Positions 42,478-54,449 of a stretch of DNA of 64,000 nt are shown piece after piece. The notes under the pieces are model-generated. The model saw only the letters and a list, made by a program, of their open reading frames with translations. It was not told where the DNA came from and did no database searches. Source of the stretch: Hippopus hippopus (Eukaryota > Mollusca > Bivalvia > Cardiida > Cardiidae); assembly GCA_946811185.2 (NCBI GenBank), contig OX328101.1, positions 23,234,122 to 23,298,121 on the forward strand, read 5' to 3'. Position numbers and translations under genes: made by a program. The number at the start of each line of letters is the position of its first letter. The first letter of the stretch is position 1.

Positions 42478-42800
42478 GGGGTAGAAATCATTGAGAGACA
42501 AGGAGACAATGCGAGTTACCAGCATTTTCATCCTTTCCCACAATTCTTTCAAAACCTCTCCAAAAATCGGAATTGTGTGGTAAAGGGTTAAAGAAAATGG
42601 CTTTCGAAACTATTTTTTTTGACAAAAGAAACCAAAAAAAAAAAAAGCCTGTAACTTGCATTGCCTTTCTTTTCCCATAATGTTGTTTACCCCATCATAG
42701 ATATTGAGATACATGTAGATCCCAAAATGTGAGCTATAGATTACTTGTCGGCTGTAAATGCTTTGAAAATGGACAAGTCTAAAAATTTATTCGTTTTTTT
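42478..42800 (+). mobile_element. Two degenerate family A copies
   Basis: 42,478-42,593 ends tgtggtaaagggttaa. 42,640-42,800 keeps tttcccataatgttg and cggctgtaaatgctttg. Confidence 0.55.
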
Positions 42801-42981
42801 TTTGACAAAAAGTTAATCAGAAAAAAAGGCGTAAAGACATTACCACAGAGAAAAGCGAGGCACACAGCTACTCTCATGGTTAGAGCTTGATCGAATCACT
42901 GACACTATCTACTACTATAGACAACATATATATCTGAGAAAGCATGACATAGAGTCACGAGGTTGAAAAGGTCACAATTAT

Positions 42982-43235
42982 TTGAGCCATGCTCTGGAAA
43001 AAGGGGGCTTAATGCATCTCCGTAATCCATCATATCGAGCAAGCCATCACATACTTATGGATCCATGACAACCCTTTTTTTAAAAACAGAGTTAATCATG
43101 AGGTACACTGGTCCTTGGACATACAGAAGATTAACTGATAACGAAAAGTTTTGGCCCAGGTCAGCCTGCGCAGACTGCGTAGGCTGACCTGGGTCGAAAA
43201 TTTCCGCAGATGCATCAAGCCCCCTTTTCACAGAG
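42982..43235 (-). mobile_element. Family B copy, complete
   Basis: TTGAGCCATGCTCTGG ... CAGAGCAAGGCTC. Hairpin aggtcagcctgcg/cgtaggctgacct at 43,157-43,191. Confidence 0.85.
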
Positions 43236-43434
43236 CAAGGCTCTTTTATTATTCAAAATTGATCTAGATTATTCTTATCTTTTGCTCTGCACTCTTGCTC
43301 TCCTTCTAGCAGATTTAAATCAGATGTCTCGACTGCAAGCATTGACTAACAGGACATCTACGAAGTTTGAAACGATGTGCGGTTCAACTATTATAAAGCA
43401 AGCAATCAAAATTGGACATCCCAAATGTGCTGGC

Positions 43435-43605
43435 TTAACCCTTTACAAAGCAACAAAGTTTTAGACTTGTCCAAATTGAAAGCATTTTCAGACGGCAAAT
43501 CAAACCAAATGTGGCTGAAAGGATGAGGTTTGTCGCTATAGAAAACATTGTGAAAAAAGAGAAAATGCTGGTTACCAGTCCAACATTTTTAAAAAGACGA
43601 TTTAC
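43435..43605 (+). mobile_element. Family A copy, right half lost
   Basis: TTAACCCTTTACAAAGCAAC ... gaaaatgctggttaccagt. Confidence 0.7.
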
Positions 43606-43675
43606 CACTTTTTATCTGCAAGGTGTGGAGTTTCCATAACCATGAGTGTAACGGTATTACTTTGGGAAAGAAGTT

Positions 43676-43960
43676 TAAACATTTCCCAAACTACTAGTAC
43701 AATCTTTGGACTTTACCAAATTAAAGCATCTGCAGGAGTCAAAATTAAGTGTGGCTAAAATTATGAGGCTTGTCCTTCAAAGGGTAAAAGCATGATGGAA
43801 AAAGTAGAAATGCTGTTTACCAGCATTATTTCATTTTCCCACAATTTTTAAAAAAAAAAAAAAAACTTCTTTCTCGACGTCGTTTAAACTGGATTTCTCT
43901 TTCAGCGCCGATAGTTGTTTCGACGATGTTTATTTGAGAAAGCAGCTGATGGCTTTGGAA
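43676..43960 (+). mobile_element. Family A copy, then SINE D fragment
   Basis: aaatgctgtttaccagcatt core with an A16 run. From 43,905 agttgtttcgacgatgttta...agcagctgatggctt matches the SINE D body. Confidence 0.6.
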
Positions 43961-44139
43961 GAATATACAAGTACAAGTGGTGCGAAGTAATAAGGGAAAA
44001 ATAACACTCAAGGAAAATCATTTTTAGGTTAACAAAGGTTGGCAATATAACTTGAATAAGGTAATACTGGAGAAAGAAACTCAAAGAAGATTATGTACGT
44101 ATAGGCAAACAGACAGTGGCGATATGATTTAAAAAAAAA

Positions 44140-44394
44140 AACATTCTCTAGCAAAAAGGAAATGAATGCATCTGCGTGATGCATGATAGCAAGCAAGTTA
44201 TAATTATGGATCCACTAAATCTTTTTTGGTATAAAAGCCACCTGAACCATGTAGTAGACTGATTGTTTGACATGCAGAAAATTGACTGATAGTAAAAAGT
44301 CGATCCAGGTCAGCCTGTGCGGACTGCACTGACTGATCTGTGTTGATACTCTATGCAGATGCTTTAAATCCCCTTAACACAGAGCATGGCTCAA
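44140..44394 (-). mobile_element. Family B copy
   Basis: Left TIR decayed; ends CACAGAGCATGGCTCA. A SINE D tail fragment (aatggtgaaaacggcgttaa) follows. Confidence 0.7.
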
Positions 44395-44637
44395 ATAATG
44401 GTGAAAACGGCGTTAAACACCTTAAAAACAAGCTATTGTCTATGTACATCGTGAAATTGTTTAAATGGTACAGGAAATCTCAATCAGTGTCATAGCAATG
44501 ATTAACTTTAATCACCGCAATAAAGGGTCTCAGACTGCCGTTTCTGTCGAAACCTTAGATAACATTTTCACCGACACAAAATCACTGTCACGTTTCCTTG
44601 AAAGTAAGCCGAATTCCGATATCAAATTGAACTACCA

Positions 44638-45091
44638 ATATGCTCTGGCAAAAGGGAACAAGTATTCACACAATTATGGATCTATTAAATCTAGATTATC
44701 TAAAAACCCTCAAAATTATGAGATAGAATGGTCCTTTGAGATGCATAAAATTGACTTCTAGCAAAATTTTTCGTCCCATATCAGCCAGCGCCGACTGCAC
44801 AAGCAGACACGGGTCGATACTTTTTGCAGATGCATTAACCCTTTACCAAATAATCCCTGGTTTTTATGACCCAGACAAAGAAGCCTTCTGAAAACATTGT
44901 CGGAAAAGGAGAAAATGCTGGTAACCAGCATTTTCTCCTTTTCCCACAATGTTTTCTACACTATCAGAGACCTAAAGCTCCTTTGTACCAATTCATAATT
45001 TGTCGTCTGCGAAAGCTCTTACTTTGGAAGAGTCTAAAATTTGTCGTTTGGGAAAGGGTTCAACCCCCTTTTCAAAGAACATGTCTCAATT
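44638..45091 (-). mobile_element. Family B copy split by an inserted family A copy
   Basis: Left part 44,638-44,834 ends ttttgcagatgcatt. The right end ccccttttcaaagaacatgtctcaatt resumes at 45,062. Confidence 0.8.
44835..45061 (-). mobile_element. Family A copy nested in family B
   Basis: TTAACCCTTTACCAAATAAT ... TTTGGGAAAGGGTT. The core is a near-perfect palindrome, and TTAA is the apparent target. Confidence 0.88.
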
Positions 45092-45534
45092 ATTATTCGA
45101 AGGCTTCGTTCTTTGATAACAAACGACAAGGGTGACCCAGGTCCCTGTCCTAAGATTGACATCTACAGCACTTGCAGGCACTTGTTTTTCTTCTGACAAA
45201 CTTGGCAAACTTGCCCACATATAGCCTTGCACGTAAGACTAGTCTAATATTGTAGATTGGCTGATCGACGGGGCTTGGTTTGTAAAAAAAAAAAGAGTAC
45301 CTATGTGTAGACCTACTTGTACAGTGAAAAAACAAGTGAAAAGCGATTTCAGACGACCGCCCTATAGCACAAAGTTAATGGCGACAAAACGCTTCCATAA
45401 CTATTACTTCATCGTAGATAAAAGAAATATTAAAATCGAATAACCTGTAAAATCGATAGAGGAAATTAAATTAATGCCTTAAAGACAGGTTAAGTTAGTG
45501 ACCTGTGTAGAATTTGATTTGGTTTTGGGTTTAT

Positions 45535-45745
45535 TTATCGTCGCCACCGATTGCCAATATGGGCGACGCCCTCAGAAGGCTTTAGTAATGTTACAAGGAA
45601 TAGTTTAAGATACAGGACGAGATCCGTCCTTAGTTACGCCTGTTTCTATCACCCTCATACGGGACCTAGGTTTAACGTCTCATCCAAGAGACTATTCTTT
45701 TTAGTTTGCCAGTCGTGGGATCGAACTAAACCCCTAATGTATCGA
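45535..45745 (-). mobile_element. SINE-like element E, copy 2
   Basis: atacaggacgagatccgtcc, gggacctaggtttaacgtct and cgtgggatcgaac (minus-strand B box) match the copy at 25,430. Confidence 0.6.
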
Positions 45746-46171
45746 TGCCGACTTTAAAATCTTACAACGACCGCCAAATCAATAAACAATTGGTGACTGA
45801 ACACAACATTCACATGGCAAGAATCAAAGGTTGCTTTTCAGTCTAACGTTATTTCAGTTACATCCCGACGACAGTTAACCTATCAATGATCTATGGGCCA
45901 AAAACATGTACTGGTGCTACGAGGAAAATTCATCTGTACAGAGGGCGTTTTATACTGTCATGTACAGGGACCAGTCTTGTGTTGCCTAGGTTTCAAATCC
46001 CAGCACCTTTACCACCAGATCAAAGAGGACGCCAGGACCACAGAATACGGTGTTGCATTGTTAAAGGCCCAATAGAGACCAAAACACAATTCAGGTGTAT
46101 AGATGCATTTAGATTTAAATCATACCATTTAAAAGATAGAAAATACCCTGAGTATGACGATCTGTTATTGT

Positions 46172-46322
46172 ATGGTCGGTCCAAGTGTTAGGTTGCTGGC
46201 AGAAAAAAAATGAATTTCAAAATTAGGCTAAGAGTAAACAAAAGATAGAGTAACCTGGCAGGTTTTAACCTAGTTTTGAAACTAATTTCTCTGCCACCGA
46301 CTAACACTTGGACCAACCGTAT
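46172..46322. repeat. Inverted repeat element, about 150 bp
   Basis: ggtcggtccaagtgttaggt pairs with ctaacacttggaccaaccg at the right; the inner ctggcagaa/tctgccac also pairs. Confidence 0.7.
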
Positions 46323-46807
46323 TAGAACAGGTTGTCATCTTCACTACAATTTCCATACTTTTATATGGTATGAAAAAATGCATTTAACACCTTCTTTTTA
46401 GTTTTTGACTGCTATTGTTACTTTAAACTGGGATAAATCATACATTCTGCGTATTTTTCCTTGAAGAGCCGTTTTATGTGATTTTACAAAGGTCAGATAG
46501 GATATCGGAACAAGAGATATTAAACTAGTTAGTTCGTAAGACGAGCCTTACCGAGCTAGAGTTCGCCGAATATGTAGATGTCTCAGTCAAATCTTATCAA
46601 CCAGCTATAAAAATGGATATAGACCTGGGTCGATACCTTTTTTTCAGATGCATTTAGCCTCCTTTGCACACAACATGGTTCATTTGTGAAAATAACCTAT
46701 GCATGGATGGAACTAAACGCTGATTTTCTTCGGTCAGTCATTCTAGCAGGTTTTAAAAGTGTATGAGCCTACATGATGCACTTGTGTTTTAGTTTAATCC
46801 TTAACCC

Positions 46808-47036
46808 TTAACCCTTTACCAAACGACAAAATTTTAGGTTTGTCCAATTCGAAAGCATTTGCAGACGACAAAATAAAAGTGACTGAAAATTTGAAATTTG
46901 TTTTGTGAAGGGTAGAAAACATTGTGGGAAAAGGAGAAAATGCTGGTTACCAGCATTTTCTCCTTTTCCCACAATGTTTTCCAAAGGCTTCTTTCTCAGG
47001 GTCGTCAAAAGTAGGGATTGTGTGGTAATGGGTTAA
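46808..47036 (+). mobile_element. Family A copy, well preserved
   Basis: TTAACCCTTTACCAAACGAC ... GTGTGGTAATGGGTTAA, perfect core palindrome. Confidence 0.9.
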
Positions 47037-47253
47037 GCAGCAAAGCGCGACTCACAGACCTTTTGCGGATAGTGTATATCAAGATCAGACTGCACCTTCT
47101 GACTGCACAGAAGGTGCAGTCTGATATTGGATCTACACTGTCCGATAAGTAGATATTTTTCCCCAAAAAGTAAGTTTGAAATAACATTTTTAGTGTTTTT
47201 ACTATCGACTTGAAAGTTTTTTTTTTTAATTATTTAGCACGGTAAGGGTTTAA
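47033..47253 (-). mobile_element. Family C copy sharing a TTAA with the preceding family A copy
   Basis: TTAAGCAGCAAAGCGCGACT ... GGTAAGGGTTTAAG, with a small duplication in the hairpin (gactgcaccttct/gactgcacagaagg). Confidence 0.85.
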
Positions 47254-47424
47254 GAAGACACATGCTGTGGTCCATCGTATGTTTTACACCCCTTTACAGT
47301 GGACTTGTCAATCATTTAAGGTACATTCGCCTGTCATTACCGTTGGCTTATCTATAACACGCAATGATCAAAACAAAGGGCTTCATTCTAAAATGCTAGA
47401 TCGATCGATTCATTGACTAACTGA

Positions 47425-47608
47425 TCGCATAATGTTTAACGCCGTTTTAAACATTATTTCATTTATATCGCGGCGGCCAGTGCACCTAGCTATGATTTCC
47501 TGAGATATTGTCCAGTACTCTGCACAATGTTCTTTCCAAACCACTGGCTGCTTTCCTATGCTTTCTAAAGTCCTGTACGCTACCGACTGAGCTACCGGGG
47601 CTTGGCTC
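47425..47608 (-). mobile_element. SINE D copy with tRNA-like A box
   Basis: ataatgtttaacgccgtttt body. The minus-strand head ccggtagctcagtcggtagc (47,599-47,580) is an A box. Confidence 0.7.
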
Positions 47609-47812
47609 TAGAATGCTAGATGGTTATTTTGGTTTTTCTTCTAAACGGACCCAGTAAAACATAGAGCATACTCGGATCAAGATTTATACATCCACCGAAG
47701 AGATAATCTTCTTCTAGGATGACATTCCTGTATTGCCGTAATCTTATGGTCAATAACGTCGATAAAAGAAAGAGTGGTTGTTCGACCCATTTCCGCACTG
47801 TATTTAAACCTT

Positions 47813-48150
47813 TACAGTCGGTAGCGTACATGACTTGAGAACAGAGGGTCGCTGGTTCGATCCCCGGCTTGGCCAATTTCTTTCCGAGGATTGATTATAG
47901 TCATTGCGACAGGATTCATTCCTCTCTCACCGCTGACCATTGTTTCAACGATGGTTATGTGGGAAAGCATCCAGTGGCTTGGAAAGAATATTATGGGGAG
48001 TACTGGTTACAGAAACTCCAGGAAAGCATGGATAGGTGCACTGGCCGCCAAGATATCACTGAAATAATGTTGAAAACGGCGTTAAACACCATACAATCAA
48101 TCAATCAATCAGTCAATCAGTCAATCAGTCAATCAATCAATCAATCAATT
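47813..48150 (+). mobile_element. SINE D, nearly complete copy
   Basis: tRNA-derived head with B box GGTTCGATCCC near 47,853, body to gcgttaaacaccatacaatc, and tail (AATC/AGTC)n at 48,097-48,150. Pol III-type short retroelement; no coding capacity. Confidence 0.8.
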
Positions 48151-48204
48151 TAACCCTATATAAAACAGTCTCCCTTCTAAAAAAAACCCTCAGTAAAACG
48201 CCTT

Positions 48205-48419
48205 TTAACTCTTCACCACACAATCCCGAGTTTTTAACGAACCTGAGCAGAAAGGCTTTTGAAAACATTGTAGGAAATGGAGAAAATACTGGTTTTCTCC
48301 TTTTCCCACAATGTTTTCTACCATATCAAAGGCAGAAATCGTCATTTTAGCTACTTTGTCGTCTGCAGATGCTTTCAATATGGTTTAGTTCAAAATTTTG
48401 TTGTTTGGTAAAGAGTTAA
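48205..48419 (-). mobile_element. Family A copy
   Basis: TTAACTCTTCACCACACAAT ... TTGGTAAAGAGTTAA; left core shortened. Confidence 0.75.
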
Positions 48420-48420
48420 A

Positions 48421-48756
48421 ATTTTTTAGGGGAAAATAAGAAAGTGCTGGTGACCAGCATTTTTTCTCTTCCCACAGTGTTTTCGCTCTGTAAAAGGCAA
48501 ATACCATGATTTTTAGCCATATTTTAATTTGTCGTCAGCAAAATGCTTTCAATGTGGAGAATTCCACTATGTTGTTGTCTTGGAAACAGTTAATTCTTTA
48601 CCAGACGACAGAAATTTCGACTGTTCCATTTGAAAGCATAATTACGAAGACGACAAATTAACTGAAAGTGCGGGGATTGATTTTGAAAGGATAAAATACG
48701 TTATGGGAAAGGGAGAAAAAAGCGATTACCATTCTTCTTAAGGGTCGTTAAAACGT
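48421..48756. mobile_element. Two more family A copies in a row
   Basis: 48,421-48,592 (core aaagtgctggtgaccagcat) and 48,591-48,756 (ttctttaccagacgacag, core eroded), joined at ttaa. Confidence 0.65.
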
Positions 48757-48896
48757 ACCCGAATCTAGTACAAGAAACACAAGGAGAACATATGAAGGAA
48801 AAGAATATGTTTGATTATATATGAAATATAGATCTAAATGAATTGGAATTCTTTAAACAGAAGCCATTGCTTGCACAAAGCGATCGCTGCTGTCCC

Positions 48897-49125
48897 TTAA
48901 CCCATTACCACACAATCCCTACTTTTGACGACCCTGATAAAGAAGCCTTTAGAAAACATTGTGGGAAAAGGAGAAAATGCTGGTAACCAGCATTTTCTCC
49001 TTTTCCAACAATGTTTTCTACCCTTCACAAAACAAATTTCAAATTTTCAGTCACTTTTATTTTGTCGTGTGCAAATGCTTTCGATTTGGACAAACCTAAA
49101 ATTTTGTCGTTTGGTAATGAGTTAA
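48897..49125 (-). mobile_element. Family A copy, well preserved
   Basis: TTAACCCATTACCACACAAT ... GTTTGGTAATGAGTTAA; close to the copy at 46,808 in opposite orientation. Confidence 0.88.
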
Positions 49126-49236
49126 GTGTTTTTGAACGATTGAAACTGCAGAAGCATCGAAATATGTATTTCTCATCTTATCAATGATTAACGGAACAGG
49201 CGATTTTTTCACCTATGAACTTTTCGTAACCTTCAA

Positions 49237-49453
49237 TCAACCCTTTACCGCACAATCCTGAGTTTCTTCGATCCCGAAGAAGGCGGCTTTTAAAAGTATT
49301 GTAGGAAAAGGAGAAAACGCTGGTTTCCTTTAGTATTTTTTCTTTCCCTCAATGTTTTCTACCTTTCGAAAGACAATCCCCATCTTTTTAACCATTTTTT
49401 AATTGTCATCTACAACTGTTGTCTAAAATTCGGTTATTTGATAAAGAATTTTA
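49237..49453 (-). mobile_element. Family A copy
   Basis: tcaaccctttaccgcacaat ... ttatttgataaagaatt. Confidence 0.65.
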
Positions 49454-49651
49454 AAGAAAATGAAAAATTAACATGGATTATTACAGAATAATGTGTTGAT
49501 ATAGGACAAATAAGAAAAAAATCATTGAGGGTGGAAAAAAAAAAAACATACTTATCATGAACAACGACTTCTTTCTTCGCAAAGGTTTCTTTGGACAAAT
49601 TGTTTAAATCTATTCTAGTATTTGCTAATGACGGTAGCATTTACAATCCAT

Positions 49652-49879
49652 TTCAGCCTTTACAAAACAATTCCGGGCTTAAACGACCCTGGGGAAGAAG
49701 GATTTTGAAAAAGTCGGAAAAGAAGAAAATGCTGGTAACCCGCGTTTTCTCTTTTTCCCGGGATGTTAACTCCCCTCTAGATGACAAATCCCATGGTTTA
49801 AAACACATTTATTTTGTCGTCTGCTAATGCATTCAATTAGAAAAGCTCTTATTTTGTTTTTGTCCATAGGAAAGAGTTA
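49652..49879 (-). mobile_element. Family A copy, degenerate
   Basis: cagcctttacaaaacaattc ... ccataggaaagagtta. Confidence 0.6.
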
Positions 49880-50044
49880 GACCATACACCCTCTTACATG
49901 CATATAAATAGACTTTCCTTTGTTGATCCGACCAATACAAAAGTGAGAACGGGATTTTATAGAGAGGTAAGATAAGGTTTATTGAAACATTTTGTGATTT
50001 ATTTAGTAAATTATAAAACTAATTTCTTTATGAAAGTTTTATTT

Positions 50045-51195
50045 CTTCCAATTTCCTATTTTTCATCTATATGTTTATTCATACTGTTCTTTAGTTTATT
50101 TACATGTTTTTGTAGTTTATTTATATGTTCATGTAATTGATTTACATGCTTCTGTTATTTAATTGCATGTTTCTGTATATGTTTAATGTTCAGGTAGTTT
50201 ATGTTTCTGTAGTTTACTTACATATTTCTGTCGTTTATATCCTGTGTTTCTGTAGTTTTATATATATATTTTATATATGTTTCTGTAGTTTATTCATATA
50301 CACAGCAAAACTTATAAACCGCCTTTTTTGTTTCTCCTGCAAATTTGACCAAATAATAGACAGGTAAATTGAAAGAAATTGTAAAATATATCTTGACGTT
50401 AGCCATTCTCGATTCTGACAACGGAAAACATGTCTTCTGAAAAAGAGGGAAAACACTTCGGTAGCGCATGCGTGGTGTCTATGAGACAAAACACGTAAAA
50501 AAGAGAAGCTTAAATTACTGAAATTTAATAATCCGAGAAAACGAGTGTAAAGTTTTCAAGATTTTGATTTTTCAATTCAGTGTTGAGTGAATGGATGTTA
50601 AATAAGGTTCTGTAACAAGAACAAGTCAGTATATTCTTTTCAGACCTAGGCTGAGCTGTTTTTACACTGATCAATCATTCTGCAAGGAAACAAACCAAAT
50701 TATACACCTCTTTTTCTGGACAGTGATGCGAAAAAAAAGGTCTACGGGGAATTACAGCTAAACGTGGCGGTTTATAAGTTTTGCTGTTTCTGTAGTTTAT
50801 TCATATATATTTGTAGTTTATATCAATTGTTTCTGTAGTTTATATATATGTGTCTGTAGTTTATTTATATGTTCATGTTACTTATTTATATGTTTCTGTT
50901 CTTTATCTATATGTTTCTGTGGTTTATTTATATATTCTATTGTTTATTTGTATTTCACGTGATTAATTTATACGTTCATATAGTTTATTTATACATTTCC
51001 GTAGTTTTTTTTTTTATATGCCAAAAGTGTCTGTGTAGTGTATTTATATGTTTCTGTTGTTAATTTATATGTTTTGGAAGTTTAATTATTTGTTTCTGCC
51101 GTTCATTTACGCGTTCCTGTTATTTTTTAATATATTTTGTAGTCATGTTTTATGTTTCTTATTCATACCTGTCTGTAGTTGTTATTAATTCTTAT
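50045..51195. repeat. Minisatellite of about 21-bp units (TGTTTCTGTAGTTTATTTATA), in two blocks
   Basis: Block 1 at 50,045-50,301 and block 2 at 50,788-51,195 share the unit with many variants; the middle is an inserted element. Confidence 0.85.
50302..50787. mobile_element. TIR element inserted in the minisatellite
   Basis: Starts ACAGCAAAACTTATAAACC and ends with its exact reverse complement; the TIR is about 22 bp and perfect. 486 bp, no ORF. No clear target duplication because the flanks are repetitive. Confidence 0.8.
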
Positions 51196-51271
51196 TGTTC
51201 GTAAATTTATATTCAGTTCATCTGCTGTCGTTCAAAAAATGTAACACATTCTTTAAGTTTAGTTTAAATAT

Positions 51272-51565
51272 ATTAAACTCTTTACTGAACGATAGAAGCC
51301 CAAGTTGAAAGCATTTACAAATGAGTAATAAGATATTTTTTGGTATTGATGGATTTTGTCTATGAAAGGATTTTAAACTTTGCGAGAAAATCAAAAAATG
51401 ATGAGGATGACGCTCTCCCCTACACAACTGCTTGAGTTTAAACAGCATCTTCGGGTGAACTTTTGTTTCATAAAGCACATTAAGTTTGATAAAAGCATTT
51501 TCTCCATTTCCAAAAATGTTTTCAAACAGATTCTTCCTCGGGGTTTTTAAGACAAAGTGATTTGG
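51272..51565 (+). mobile_element. Family A copy with a non-homologous centre
   Basis: ttaaactctttactgaacga start. The right core aaagcattttctcc appears after about 80 bp of unrelated sequence. Confidence 0.55.
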
Positions 51566-51659
51566 TATAGGTTTTGTGAAAGGTGCCTGTAGAAAGATAA
51601 TTATCGAGTTTCTTGTACTAGTTTCTCCTTAGTAAATAAACTCCACGTTTTGAGAGTAA

Positions 51660-51862
51660 GAGGATATGAAAGGGGCATAACCATTTAACATACAACAAAA
51701 AGTTAAAAGCAACTTATATCTGTGAGGGGTGTGTTTTAAAGATAGAGCACGTTGTACAAAAACGAGAAAATGCTGGTAACCAGGATTTTCTTTTCCATAC
51801 AATGTTTTCAATAATCCTTTCCTCGGGATCTTGAAAACACAGAATTGTCTGGGAGATGGGCC
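51660..51862 (+). mobile_element. Family A copy, degenerate
   Basis: gagaaaatgctggtaaccag core. Confidence 0.6.
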
Positions 51863-51949
51863 AAATCTTTTGCCACAAACTAAAAGTGGGCTAAATTTCC
51901 GCTATGAATAAAGATGACTTTGGTGATAGCTGAATATGAGGTAGCGCAC

Positions 51950-52122
51950 GATCTGAATGTTTTGTGCCGTCGGATTTTGGCTACGCTGTCTGCAAGTGAT
52001 TATCTTAATAAAAATGGGACAGGATACACCAAAGATAAGACAGCGTCTGTGCAGCCTGATCTTGATCTAAACTGTGTTTGTAAGTAACTTTAGTCAATGT
52101 GCTTGGTATTGCAAGGGTTAAC
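51950..52122 (+). mobile_element. Family C copy, degenerate
   Basis: gtctgtgcagcctgatcttg; ends gcaagggttaa, joined at TTAA to the next element. Confidence 0.6.
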
Positions 52123-52357
52123 CTTTTATCTTTTCTGTATTCTTACGATCGTAAAGAACGGTGCGTCTAAACAATGTGAGAAAATATCATGGGAAACAGA
52201 GAAAATGCTGGTTAACAGCATTTTCACCTTTTCCCATAATATTTTCTACTATTTCTGTTCTTTCAAAGGTAAACCTTATTCAATAAAAGAATAATTGTCG
52301 TCTGCAAATGCCTTCAATATGTGCTAGAGTAGGAATTGTCGTCTGGATAAAGAGTTA
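52119..52357 (-). mobile_element. Family A copy
   Basis: gagaaaatgctggttaacag core; ends gataaagagttaa. Confidence 0.7.
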
Positions 52358-52468
52358 ATTATCGACAAACGCGTCTTCGGTTTCCCATTTCAAACGAAAA
52401 AATAAAAAAAAACCAGTTTGTTTACTTATACCTAATTAAAAGTATATTTACACAAAGGTAGTTATAGG

Positions 52469-52706
52469 TTTAACACTTCACCAAACGATTCCGTGTTTTA
52501 ACGAACTTGAGGAAGAAGGCTTTTGAAAACATTGAGGGAAAAGGAGAAAATGCTGGTAACCAGCATTTTCTTCTTTTCCAACAGTGTTTTCCATCCTTAC
52601 ACATTTTAGAGACCAATTTAATTTAAATGAGCCACAGTTAATTTGTCGTCTGCAACAGCTTTGAATTTGGACGAGTCTAAAATTTTGTTATTTGGGAAAT
52701 AGTTAA
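52469..52706 (-). mobile_element. Family A copy
   Basis: TTAACACTTCACCAAACGAT ... TTGGGAAATAGTTAA. Confidence 0.78.
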
Positions 52707-52740
52707 TCTTTTCACTCATTACCTCCTGAATCAAAATTTT

Positions 52741-53021
52741 TGAGCCATGCTCTGTTGAAAGGGACTTAATGCATTTGCAGAAAGCATCATTCCGTGTCAG
52801 CCTGCGCAGTCCATGCAGGCTGACTTGGGCCGAAACTTTTCGCTATTGGTCAATTTTCTTTATGTCCAAGGACCAGCTTACCTCATGATTAAGTCGTTTT
52901 TTTTTTTTTTTTTTTCTTTCTTTCTTTCTTTTTAAGTGGATAGTATGGATCGGAAATTATGTGATGGCTTGCTTGGCATAATGCATCACGGAGATGTCCC
53001 CTTTTTCCAGAGCATGGTTCA
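52741..53021 (+). mobile_element. Family B copy, complete
   Basis: TGAGCCATGCTCTGTT ... CAGAGCATGGTTCA; contains a T-run/(TTTC)n expansion at 52,898-52,933. Confidence 0.82.
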
Positions 53022-53094
53022 TTTAATTTACATCGATTGAGAAACAAGTACTGGCAAATTATACTAATCTCTCTCGATTCTGCTTCCTGGGAAC

Positions 53095-53222
53095 TACACC
53101 AGTACTCGCGCCGAGTGTGTGGGCCACTAAAAAGTCCCTAAGTTGACACCTGCTCCCGGGTATCGAACTCAGTACCTTATCGTTACGAGGCCGACGCTCT
53201 ACTTCTCAACCTCGGACAACCA
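53095..53222 (-). mobile_element. tRNA-headed SINE fragment (family F)
   Basis: Minus strand: gaagtagagcgtcggcctc (A box), gagttcgatacccggg (B box). No acceptor stem closes, so it is not a tRNA gene. Confidence 0.6.
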
Positions 53223-54449
53223 CACCACTTTTAATCCAGTCTGTCCGTTATTCCGTCCACGAATAACTGTATGTTGTTCAGCTGTGAAAGTTTGTTTTGC
53301 TGTGAAAGTTACCTTTCTCTAAACTGTGTAAGTGGAAAAGAAGTTTCATTGCACAGTATAACTTTACGATTTGAATAGACATTTGCATGATTTTACTCCA
53401 GCTCATATTTTTGGGTAAATAGGGATCAGATGTGTGTACATACAATTCCAAAAAATTGCTTAAATCTACGCAGTTAGTGAAATGTACCCCAGGTTATCTA
53501 AAGATAACTCTTTCACAAAAAATGGTCATATACAATGTGTTCGGGGTTTGTTGTGGGGATAAGTTGTACGCTGGTTAACTCTGCTTTAAGGCTTGACTAT
53601 ATGAAAATTGCTGGCTGGCCTGGATTCGTAGGAAGCCCACTTAAATTTTGTGATGTCCTTGTCGATTGTTTGTTGTCTGAAACTGGTTTTGCTGTGTATA
53701 AGCCTGCATCATTTTTGTTGTATGCATGGTTAACTTTAATCGAAACTTTTCTAAGTTTGAGTTCTAAGTTTGAGTTGGTTCAGCCGCTTCCCTGTTCTGT
53801 TCATGTACTTTGTCTGCAAGGGGGGCACTTACTATATTTTACTTTCACTACTTGTTCGCATTTGTGAAAGCGCAGAAACATGTTGTAATAGTTGGTCCAA
53901 TGTTTCTTGCTCGCTGTACAATTAATGCTCATGTTCAAGTCACACATTGACACTTTAACTCGATTTTTTTCTAAATCTCCGTTTAAAAATCCGCTATTAG
54001 CACACATTCGATTCAACGGGGAAAAAGGCTTTTGAAAACTTTAAAGAAAGAAGATGCTGATTAAAAAAAAAAAAAAAAAAACAGAACTGAAATTCTCTCT
54101 CTCTCTCTCTTCGATCAATTCTTACAAGGTTTAAAAAGTGTGTCTTTGCAAGGTTGAGTGGAATCAACACGTGCTTTTTGCCCCGAGAAATGTGTAAACA
54201 AAAAGCTTAAACTCGAAATACAAATTTGTTTTTCCCATTTAAGTTTAAAAGATCAAACACAGTTTTCATACTTACGATATTTATCGAAAACAGAAAATCG
54301 AAACTATAAAGATACCGTAGAAAGGCAAGGTTGCCCCTAATAATCTTACATCAAAGCACCGACAGGACTGAAAGAAATTGACAAATTAAAGACCGTCAAC
54401 AATATCATTGAGCGTCCATTAATCCATTGAAAACAATGGATTATTTTAA
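53223..54449. other. Stretch without supported gene
   Basis: A 110-codon plus ORF (53,535-53,867) is open, but it lacks splice or promoter context and recognisable motifs. An A-run and a CT-run lie at 54,062-54,110. Confidence 0.35.

Noticed and set aside
46808..47008. ORFs of 60-98 aa within family A, B and C copies here and elsewhere
   Set aside because: The palindromic cores give similar spurious peptides in many copies; the elements are non-coding.
47850..47875. tRNA gene suggested by B-box sequence
   Set aside because: No closing acceptor stem; the sequence continues into a repeated SINE body with a repeat tail. The same holds for 53,100-53,220 and 61,918-62,012.
53535..53867. 110-codon ORF as a gene
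   Set aside because: No motif, splice site or promoter evidence; it could be chance in a T-rich stretch.
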